This document shows positions 1-4,473 of a stretch of DNA of 7,809 nt, piece after piece. The stretch covers positions 1 to 7,809 of the forward strand of contig JANLRZ010000189.1 in NCBI GenBank assembly GCA_031362155.1, in the 5' to 3' direction. Source of the DNA: JAENVU01 sp031362155 (GTDB lineage Bacteria > Actinomycetota > Acidimicrobiia > IMCC26256 > JAENVU01). The first letter of the stretch is position 1. Each line of letters starts with the position of its first letter. A program made the translations under genes and the position numbers. Under the pieces are notes generated by a model. That model was not told the DNA's origin. It ran no database searches and saw nothing but the letters and a program-made list of their open reading frames with translations.

Positions 1-1
1 C

Positions 2-229
2 GACGACAAGTGGGGCGAGACCGTGAAGGCACTCGTCGTACTCCGCCCGGGGACCGACGACGTTGACGAAGCCACGCTCATCGCCCACTGCCGCGACCGC
101 ATTGCCCACTACAAGTGCCCGACCTCCATCGAGTTCCGCGAGGAACTCGCCCGCACCGCCACCGGCAAACTCCAGAAGTTCAAACTCCGTGCCCCGTACT
201 GGGAAGGCCGCGACAAGAACGTGAACTGA
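2..229 (+). CDS. AMP-forming acyl-CoA synthetase, C-terminal fragment (5' end outside the window)
   Basis: The open frame starts before the window and gives 75 visible residues, beginning DDKWGETVKALVVL and ending in TGA. This is the small C-terminal lid domain of the ANL (acyl-CoA synthetase/ligase) superfamily. The run 'CRDRIAHYKCPTSIEF' matches the family's 'hLAxYKxP' region. The end 'RTATGKLQKFKLR' carries the catalytic lysine motif (A10, usually PRTxxGKIxK), whose lysine serves the adenylation half-reaction. The family activates a carboxylic acid with ATP to an acyl-AMP and then to an acyl-CoA in the cytoplasm. The acid specificity cannot be read from this lid, because the substrate pocket lies in the missing N-terminal domain; a fatty or aromatic acid is likely. 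GTG at 23 is an internal valine codon and not the start. A hairpin follows 19 bases after the stop. The family call is firm and the substrate unknown. Confidence 0.93.
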   Translation, partial: DDKWGETVKALVVLRPGTDDVDEATLIAHCRDRIAHYKCPTSIEFREELARTATGKLQKFKLRAPYWEGRDKNVN

Positions 230-248
230 CGCCGGGACGAAACGCCAC

Positions 249-275
249 CGGGCGATTGACCACCGCCGTCGCCCG
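249..275 (+). terminator. Candidate terminator hairpin after the acyl-CoA synthetase
   Basis: CGGGCGA (249-255) and TCGCCCG (269-275) are perfect 7-bp arms around a 13-base loop, beginning 19 bases after the stop at 229. No T-run follows, so it would be a U-less hairpin of the kind often proposed in high-GC actinobacteria. It lies between two convergent genes and could act on either strand. The loop is long and the arms are G+C-rich, so chance is possible. Confidence 0.35.
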
Positions 276-348
276 ACGTGCCGTCATGCATCGGCTCCGG
301 CCGATTTCGATCCAGACCCACCTCAGCTCCGAGCCGGTGATCGCTGCT

Positions 349-894
349 TCAGCGCTTCTCACATTCGAGTCGGCTACGACTCCGGCGTTCCTGCACGTTC
401 GAGGGCGGCGAGACCGTCCCTACGTTTCCATCCCAGGTGAACGCAACCGAACGAGCTCGGCGGTCGACCGACACCTCCAGCCAGTCGCCACGAATCGTCG
501 GGTTCCTGGTGTCGCCCCGCATCTCGATCCGCTTCGAACGGAGACGGATGTCGCGACCAAGAACTGGCCCCGCATTCGACTGCACCTTGCCGGTCTGTTG
601 ATCCCACCGCACCATCAGGCGGCCGGAGTCGAGCCGCCATCGGCCATCAAAGTGCGGTCCACCGGGTTCCAGAGCGATCGAAACCCGGCCAGCAGTGCCC
701 GATCGGACGGTGATGACTGCGGTGATTGCCAACTCCGGATCCAGCTTGCTCGGCGGCACCGACGAGATGCCGCAGTCCCAGGTGCCCTCCGCATATCGAG
801 CGACGCTTCCGGCGAGGTCCTGGGATGAGACGCACGCAGTAGTGACGAGGAGCACCAGAACTGCCCGTGACGCGCCGGAACGAACAGCGGTCAT
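349..894 (-). CDS. Hypothetical secreted or lipid-anchored protein (181 aa)
   Basis: I do not recognise a named family. From ATG at 894 the protein opens MTAVRSGASRAVLVLLVTTAC: a short basic n-region, a hydrophobic core (residues 11-20) and Cys21. This looks like a lipoprotein signal, although the residue three before the Cys is Thr rather than the usual Leu/Val, so plain secretion is possible. An in-frame ATG at 951 would add 19 mostly charged residues before the signal and overlap the upstream gene by 16 bases, so 894 is preferred; a G-rich GGGCGGGGA directly precedes it. The mature part (about 160 residues) has 'EGTWDC' near its start, then alternating strands (GRWRLDSGRLMVRW, RSKRIEMRG, GDWLEVSVDRR), suggesting a small beta-barrel or lipocalin-like fold; this is inference. 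It lies 41 bases downstream of the META-domain lipoprotein gene on the same strand and is probably co-transcribed. The tail is basic (ERRSRSRLECEKR). Confidence 0.72.
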   Translation of the reverse strand: MTAVRSGASRAVLVLLVTTACVSSQDLAGSVARYAEGTWDCGISSVPPSKLDPELAITAVITVRSGTAGRVSIALEPGGPHFDGRWRLDSGRLMVRWDQQTGKVQSNAGPVLGRDIRLRSKRIEMRGDTRNPTIRGDWLEVSVDRRARSVAFTWDGNVGTVSPPSNVQERRSRSRLECEKR

Positions 895-935
895 TCCCCG
901 CCCAAGTTTCGATTCGAGCGAGCGCGAGCGCCGGA

Positions 936-1709
936 TCACTTGACGCTGCATTCGACAGTGATCGAGGTTGGATCGGTCACGCTGCCGGGATCGAAAACGG
1001 TCAGCGGTTGAGGCGATGTGCAGACGTACTTCCCGTCACCGGATTGCGGGCTTCGGCCGGTGACTCGGTACACCCCGGGGCGCAGCGCGACGCGGGCCAC
1101 ACCGTCGGCGCCGACCCGGACCGAGCATCGGGCCGAGTTGGTCGATGTCGCGATGACGGTGCCCGGGAGCGGAACGGGAGGCCCCGGCGCAGGACCACCA
1201 ACTTGGTTGAGCCGGACGACGACCGGAAACGCAGATCGGTGACACGCGGGGCCGGTGAGGCGCGTCGAGGCCCCGCGTCGAAATCGGGCAAGTTCTCTAC
1301 CGTTGCTGCCCGACAAGGTCAGGATGTGGTTTTCGACTCGAAGCGTCGACGCCTTCCGGACCGCGTTCGCAATCGGGACGTTGTCGCAACCGATCAAAGT
1401 CGAAATGCCACGAGTGTGCACGACCAACCCGCCATCCGCGCCCAGCTGGTAAGAACCCGAAAGGCTATTGCAGCCGTCGGACGTCAACCACCGTCGGGCG
1501 GTGAAGGTGAGGAGCGGTGGGAAGCGTGAATCCGGACGCGCGAGGACACCATCGAAGCCCCGGACAAACTCCGGTTGCCACACACCGACGACGTTGACCG
1601 GCCGAGGCCGAGACGCGTGGTCGTTGGTTCCTGAACTGCAGGCCGCGAGCCAGACCAGAAGCAACGGAACCAAGCATCGCTTCACATCGGTCAGACGCAC
1701 TTCACCCAC
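936..1709 (-). CDS. META-domain lipoprotein with a C-terminal beta-sandwich extension (257 aa)
   Basis: The N-terminus 'VKRCLVPLLLVWLAACSSG' is a canonical lipoprotein signal: Lys-Arg, a hydrophobic stretch and lipobox LAAC with Cys24. The product should be lipid-anchored outside the cytoplasmic membrane. Residues 39-146 match the META/HslJ domain: 'GVWQPEF', then 'DGCNSLSGSYQL' (78-89, equivalent to the family's 'GCNxxxGxY'), then 'CDNVPIANAVRKASTLRVENHILTL' and 'GRELARF'. META domains are small beta-rich modules of poorly defined function, linked in HslJ to heat and antibiotic tolerance. Residues 156-257 form a second module with 'LRPGVYRVTGRSP' and 'ITVECSVK', resembling prealbumin or carboxypeptidase-regulatory-like sandwiches; that assignment is tentative. 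The listed start is GTG at 1709. GTG at 1685 gives a tighter signal peptide (VKRCLVP) and lies 5 bases after the stop of the upstream 78-codon ORF, so it is a serious alternative. It is probably the main gene of a minus-strand operon. Confidence 0.87.
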   Translation of the reverse strand: MGEVRLTDVKRCLVPLLLVWLAACSSGTNDHASRPRPVNVVGVWQPEFVRGFDGVLARPDSRFPPLLTFTARRWLTSDGCNSLSGSYQLGADGGLVVHTRGISTLIGCDNVPIANAVRKASTLRVENHILTLSGSNGRELARFRRGASTRLTGPACHRSAFPVVVRLNQVGGPAPGPPVPLPGTVIATSTNSARCSVRVGADGVARVALRPGVYRVTGRSPQSGDGKYVCTSPQPLTVFDPGSVTDPTSITVECSVK

Positions 1710-1927
1710 CCCGTGTTCCCTGCAGCCAAGTCATCGCGGATCCTGGCCACACCCATCATGCCCGACTCGGGCGACGGCTTGCCGTGTACCCAGGCGTTGT
1801 TGATGTCCTCCGAGGCCGACGCGGAAGCTTTCAGGAGGTTCGACCCGTAGACGGCGTCCCCGTGCCGGTCATAGACCGGCAATGACCGTGCGGAACCATT
1901 CCAACCGCCGCCCGGTACTTTGGTCAC
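1691..1927 (-). CDS. Orphan hypothetical ORF (78 aa), possibly a remnant of a secreted protein
   Basis: Unrecognised. The ORF opens with GTG at 1927 and an in-frame stop lies 7 codons further upstream (1949-1951). There is no signal peptide or membrane segment. The sequence includes 'LPVYDRHGDAVYGSNLL', 'NNAWVHGKPSPESG', 'GVARIRDDLAAGNTG' and a C-terminal WVKCV. Codon third positions are mostly G or C, like the neighbours, which argues for real or recently real coding. The stop overlaps the GTG-1709 start of the META lipoprotein by 19 bases, or sits 5 bases before GTG 1685, which suggests translational coupling. I see no clear Shine-Dalgarno sequence, and the start lies only 36 bases from the divergent gene at 1964. 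Both points fit a truncated gene that has lost its 5' part. It could be a small cytoplasmic protein, a remnant, or a chance ORF. Confidence 0.45.
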   Translation of the reverse strand: MTKVPGGGWNGSARSLPVYDRHGDAVYGSNLLKASASASEDINNAWVHGKPSPESGMMGVARIRDDLAAGNTGWVKCV

Positions 1928-1951
1928 GGATTCCGCAAGCGGATGCCGTCA

Positions 1952-1960
1952 GAGGGGGGA
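1952..1960 (+). promoter_or_regulatory. Shine-Dalgarno sequence that fixes the start at 1964
   Basis: The purine run GAGGGGGGA ends 3 bases before ATG 1964, and its AGGGG core lies about 6 bases away. This supports 1964 over the in-frame ATG at 1943, which would add a non-hydrophobic MPSEGGR extension before the signal peptide and translate through this site. Confidence 0.65.
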
Positions 1961-1963
1961 AGA

Positions 1964-2491
1964 ATGAGGTCCAAGGTTCTGCTGATCGTCGGAACGGCGT
2001 TCGTCGCGGTTTCACTGGTCCACGGCGCCGCGATTGCAAAGGTCCTTCCCTACGAGTTCCAGGCGTCCGCCCGGCGCGTCGGTCCAGGGGAGCCAGTACA
2101 AATCCGCGTCGTCCTCGATCCGGCCAACGTCATCGCAGTGGAACGCATGCGATTCGTCAGCGTTTACCGGGACGACGGCCGTCGAAACGCACGCGGTCTG
2201 CCGCGCCGGGGCCCACACGTTGACGTTCCGATGCACGGGGTTGGTACGAACGAGTATCTCGGCGAGTTCTCGACGCGGAAGCCCGGGGATTACCTCATCA
2301 CAGGCCTTACCAGCACCGTCGTCGACGGAAAGGCGATCCCTCGGCCGATCGAGCTGCGCGTTACCGGTCATGGCCTACATGAGGCGTCCGACATGCGCTG
2401 GGCGGGTCCCACGGCCGCGATCGTCGGACTTGCTGCCATTCTGGGAGGCCTTTTCTTCGTTCGTGCCAGGCGACTGGCTCACGCGTCCTAG
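1964..2491 (+). CDS. Exported, C-terminally membrane-anchored hypothetical protein (175 aa)
   Basis: I do not recognise a named family. Residues 1-25 are a Sec signal peptide: MRSK, a hydrophobic core VLLIVGTAFVAVSLV, and a plausible signal-peptidase I site after Ala25 (A-I-A|K). Residues 26-140 form a beta-rich ectodomain with 'VGPGEPVQIRVVLDP', 'ERMRFVSVYRDDG', 'VGTNEYLGEFSTRKPGDYLITGLTS' and 'IPRPIELRVTG'. This pattern of 'PGEPVQIRV ... YLGEF...PGDYLITG' resembles Ig-like sandwiches of the YtkA/FixH or CopC type, without a clear metal-ligand set. Residues 149-166 (TAAIVGLAAILGGLFFV) are one membrane helix followed by a short basic tail (RARRLAHAS). Topology would therefore be ectodomain outside and tail in the cytoplasm. 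A strong Shine-Dalgarno precedes ATG 1964. It is divergent from the lipoprotein cluster, and its promoter must lie inside or beside the orphan ORF at 1691-1927. A role at the envelope is inferred; substrate and partner are unknown. Confidence 0.82.
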   Translation: MRSKVLLIVGTAFVAVSLVHGAAIAKVLPYEFQASARRVGPGEPVQIRVVLDPANVIAVERMRFVSVYRDDGRRNARGLPRRGPHVDVPMHGVGTNEYLGEFSTRKPGDYLITGLTSTVVDGKAIPRPIELRVTGHGLHEASDMRWAGPTAAIVGLAAILGGLFFVRARRLAHAS

Positions 2492-2699
2492 CACGGGTCA
2501 AGCTTCGTCGACATCCCCACGTCGGCGGGATTCGATCTGGCCCGGTGGGTGGGTCGTGTAGCGGTGCGTGTTGGGATCGAGACGCCGACCGAGCACCGAG
2601 ACGCTGTCCTAGATGCAAACCAACGCTGAACAGACGCTGCGTCCAGCGGCTCGGCGCCGCGCGTTGGCACACCAAATGGTCACGTCACTCGACTCGATG

Positions 2700-2713
2700 C
2701 GTTCCGCGGAACG
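2700..2713. repeat. Perfect 14-bp palindrome CGTTCCGCGGAACG
   Basis: The two halves are exact reverse complements with no spacer. This shape suits a binding site for a dimeric regulator, for example of the TetR type, but it is not in front of any gene I can support. It abuts a second palindrome at 2714-2728. Operator function is inference only. Confidence 0.5.
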
Positions 2714-2728
2714 TGTCAGGAACTGACA
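2714..2728. repeat. Inverted repeat TGTCAG-GAA-CTGACA
   Basis: Six-base perfect arms flank a 3-base centre, immediately after the palindrome at 2700-2713. As DNA it could be an operator half-site pair; as RNA it would be a tight 3-base-loop hairpin. No neighbouring start codon explains it. Confidence 0.45.
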
Positions 2729-2754
2729 TCCCCGCGCCAAGGTCGCGCGGGCGG

Positions 2755-2776
2755 GCTCGGTGTGTCGTCACCGAGC
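2755..2776. repeat. Hairpin-forming inverted repeat in the convergent gap
   Basis: GCTCGGTG (2755-2762) and CACCGAGC (2769-2776) are perfect 8-bp arms around the 6-base loop TGTCGT. It could terminate transcription from either flank, 263 bases after the plus-strand gene or 83 bases after the dehydrogenase, but no T-run follows on either strand. Confidence 0.45.
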
Positions 2777-2834
2777 GAGTTCAGATCGAGGGAGCGTCAG
2801 CGACGGAGGTCTGCATGTCCGAGCGAATGGCGGC

Positions 2835-2853
2835 ATGCCGAGTTCGTCGGCAT
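2835..2853 (-). terminator. Candidate terminator hairpin just after the dehydrogenase stop
   Basis: ATGCCGA (2835-2841) and TCGGCAT (2847-2853) form a perfect 7-bp stem with a 5-base loop. On the minus strand it begins 5 bases after the TGA of the dehydrogenase (2861-2859). No U-tract follows. Its position makes it the best candidate for the 3' end of that transcript. Confidence 0.5.
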
Positions 2854-2858
2854 CAGTA

Positions 2859-4109
2859 TCAGCGGTAGTCGATCGCGACCTTGATCGCCCCCGACGTCTC
2901 CTGATCGGCCAGCGCACCGAATGCGTCCCGCCACTGCTCCAACCGGAATGTGTGCGTGAGCATCCCGGTGAGGTCGATCCGCCCGGACTCCACCATGTCG
3001 AGGTAGTGGGCGATGCCGTGCTTGCGAACGCCCTCGACCTCCTCGAACCCGAAGGCGTTCGACCCGGTGAGGGTGATCTCCTTGAAATACACCGGCGTGT
3101 CCTCCCACCGGGCCGGTCCGTGCATCCCGAGCTTGACCAGCGTGCCCCGCGCCCGCAGAACCCGGGCGCCCACTTCGAGGGTTTCCGCCGCGCCGATCGT
3201 GTCGTAGACGACGTCGACGCCGCCAGGAAAGGCCATCGGAAGACCGTCGGCCGGTTGGAGGACACCACCGGACCACGCGGCGATCGCATCGATGAGTTGG
3301 TCCCGAGGTTCGGGCACCACGGTCACGGCAGCGAACGACTCCGCCAGCGCGGTCTGGGTCGCGAAGCGAGCGACGGCCATCACCTCGACGCTTGGGTACA
3401 GGGCCCGCAGAATTGCGATTGCACTCGTCCCGAGTGCGCCGGCGCCGTAGACCAAGACCTTGGAATCGGGTCGGGGCGGGTGGCGAGTGATGCCGTGCAG
3501 TGAGACCGCGAACGGGTCGGCGAAGACCGCCTGCTCGTCGCTCATCGAGTCGGGCACCTTGAAGAGCATCGAGTCGTGGGCCGCCATGCGTTCGCCGAAC
3601 CCGCCAGGCACGTCCTTGCACATGCCGGTGTGGATCCCGGGCCCGATCGGTCCGACGCCGAAGGACCAACACTGGCTGAGGTCGCCGGCCTGGCACGCGG
3701 GACACCATTCGGCGACTTGGCGAGGACCACACGAGAGCCATGGGTTCAACACGACTCGATCCCCCACCGCCAACCCTTTCGCCTCGGGTCCGAGGTCGAC
3801 CACGTCGGCCACGACCTCGTGCCCCATGACGTGGGGAAACGAGACGAAGTTCTTCATCGGGTTGTCGGCGAACGATCCCGATCGCTCGGGCGACGTAAAA
3901 CTCGCGTAATCGAAGAAGGCCTGCTTCGATTCCGATCCACAAATGCCGACCAGTCGCGGCTCGGTCATGACCCAGTCCGGGCCGAACCGGGTGGGCTCAT
4001 CCATGTCGACAAGCCGCATCGGGGCGGTGGCCAACATCTTGAGATTCCGGATCTCGGTGTCGGGGACGGGAACCGGCTCGGGCTCAGTTCCGAAGAGGAG
4101 TGCGCGCAT
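2859..4109 (-). CDS. Zinc-dependent alcohol dehydrogenase of the MDR superfamily (416 aa)
   Basis: A medium-chain dehydrogenase/reductase: a GroES-like catalytic half followed by a Rossmann NAD(P)-binding half. Catalytic zinc ligands are visible as Cys57 in 'VGICGSES' and His97 with Glu98 in 'VMGHEVV'; Asp198 in 'FADPFAVSLHG' is a possible third ligand. A structural-zinc lobe is present with Cys127, Cys136, Cys139 and Cys147 (CPACQAGDLSQC). The dinucleotide motif is 'VYGAGALG' (220-227), and the second half ends with 'SGAIKVAIDYR', like the family's usual C-terminus. The enzyme would oxidise an alcohol or polyol, or reduce a carbonyl, in the cytoplasm; the substrate cannot be assigned. It is longer than typical members (about 340-380 aa). 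The Cys57-His97 spacing is 40 residues against about 21 in classical ADH, with a segment around 'DYASFTSPERSGSFADNPMK'. The ATG at 4109 lacks a clear Shine-Dalgarno. It is divergent from the PH-like gene across an 82-base spacer rich in inverted repeats. Confidence 0.93.
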   Translation of the reverse strand: MRALLFGTEPEPVPVPDTEIRNLKMLATAPMRLVDMDEPTRFGPDWVMTEPRLVGICGSESKQAFFDYASFTSPERSGSFADNPMKNFVSFPHVMGHEVVADVVDLGPEAKGLAVGDRVVLNPWLSCGPRQVAEWCPACQAGDLSQCWSFGVGPIGPGIHTGMCKDVPGGFGERMAAHDSMLFKVPDSMSDEQAVFADPFAVSLHGITRHPPRPDSKVLVYGAGALGTSAIAILRALYPSVEVMAVARFATQTALAESFAAVTVVPEPRDQLIDAIAAWSGGVLQPADGLPMAFPGGVDVVYDTIGAAETLEVGARVLRARGTLVKLGMHGPARWEDTPVYFKEITLTGSNAFGFEEVEGVRKHGIAHYLDMVESGRIDLTGMLTHTFRLEQWRDAFGALADQETSGAIKVAIDYR

Positions 4110-4115
4110 CGGCCC

Positions 4116-4147
4116 AGCGTATGACGCTCACGTCAGGTACGCACCTG
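4116..4147. promoter_or_regulatory. Overlapping inverted repeats in the divergent spacer (operator candidates)
   Basis: Three short perfect inverted repeats overlap here: AGCGT-ATG-ACGCT (4116-4128), TGACG-CTCA-CGTCA (4122-4135) and CAGGT-ACGC-ACCTG (4134-4147). They lie 7-38 bases upstream of the dehydrogenase ATG, where a promoter or operator would sit, and 45-76 bases upstream of the PH-like gene. I cannot assign -35/-10 boxes with confidence. A regulator binding here is inferred. Confidence 0.4.
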
Positions 4148-4191
4148 CCGCCCGTCCGCGGTCGCAGCGCGGAGGATGCAAGAGTGGGCGG

Positions 4192-4473
4192 ATGGCAGAC
4201 GAAGCCCGGCTCATGCTGCGCAACGTTCGGCTCGGTTCCTCGCGCGGCTCACTGTTCGTCTTCGGTGACCGGCTCGAACTCGCGACCGACGACGGCGACC
4301 GTCGGATCCCCATCACCGACATCGAGCGAGTGGCGAACCGACGGTCGATCCGCGGCAGTCGACTGCTGATCGCGATCCGCGGCGGTCAGGTCATCGAGGT
4401 CCGACGCTTGAGCGCGTCAGACACCGCCACCGCTCATCGGGTCATTCTCGCCATCGCCCGCGCCGCCCACTGA
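4192..4473 (+). CDS. Small PH-like domain protein (93 aa)
   Basis: A short cytoplasmic protein without signal peptide or membrane helix. The order of elements resembles bacterial PH-like/GRAM domains: a beta strand 'SLFVFGDRLELATDD', then 'RRIPITDIERVANRRS' (the usual 'I.l.dI..V' signature), then strands 'SRLLIAIRGGQVIEVRRL', and a closing helix 'SDTATAHRVILAIARAA'. Such domains bind proteins or lipids, often at the membrane, and have no enzymatic role. The assignment rests on pattern, not on a diagnostic motif. ATG 4192 is preferred because the frame upstream runs antisense through the dehydrogenase start and gives Cys/Arg-rich sequence. GGAGG lies 16 bases upstream, rather far, and a closer GGGCGG is also present. 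The last 57 bases overlap the 3' end of the flotillin-like gene on the other strand. Confidence 0.72.
   Translation: MADEARLMLRNVRLGSSRGSLFVFGDRLELATDDGDRRIPITDIERVANRRSIRGSRLLIAIRGGQVIEVRRLSASDTATAHRVILAIARAAH

Larger units (their letters stand above)
2492..2858. other. Gene-poor gap between convergent genes
   Basis: These 367 bases separate the 3' ends of the membrane-anchored protein gene and the dehydrogenase gene. Six-frame reading gives only arginine-, serine- and proline-rich frames with no plausible start, signal or recognised motif, so I call no gene. The gap contains two adjacent palindromes (2700-2713 and 2714-2728), a hairpin at 2755-2776 and a hairpin at 2835-2853. The length is unusual for a purely terminating convergent gap in this compact window, so an unrecognised small RNA or decayed gene is possible. 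No tRNA-like or other RNA structure was recognised. Confidence 0.6.

Noticed and set aside
291..304. Small hairpin TCGGC-TCCG-GCCGA followed by TTT, and another at 342-354
   Set aside because: Five-base stems are common by chance in high-GC DNA. The 7-bp hairpin at 249-275 is a better 3'-end candidate for the synthetase gene.
115..828. 237-codon plus-strand ORF spanning the end of the acyl-CoA synthetase and the lipoprotein gene
   Set aside because: It runs out of frame through the synthetase end and antisense through the secreted-protein gene. It is Arg/Pro/Ser-rich with no signal or domain.
867..1529. 220-codon plus-strand ORF
   Set aside because: It is antisense to the META lipoprotein gene, whose signal peptide and META motifs are clear.
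2361..2675. 104-codon minus-strand ORF in the gap, and similar short ORFs at 2488-2670 and 2545-2868
   Set aside because: All are Arg/Ser/Pro-rich with no signal, no motif and no clear ribosome site, and two of them run into flanking genes. They do not explain the gap.
2760..3503. 247-codon plus-strand ORF
   Set aside because: It is antisense to the dehydrogenase C-terminal half and has His/Asp/Arg-rich shadow composition.
2797..3942. 381-codon minus-strand ORF
   Set aside because: It overlaps the dehydrogenase in another frame on the same strand, is extremely Arg/Gly-rich and has no recognisable domain. The dehydrogenase frame has all the family motifs.
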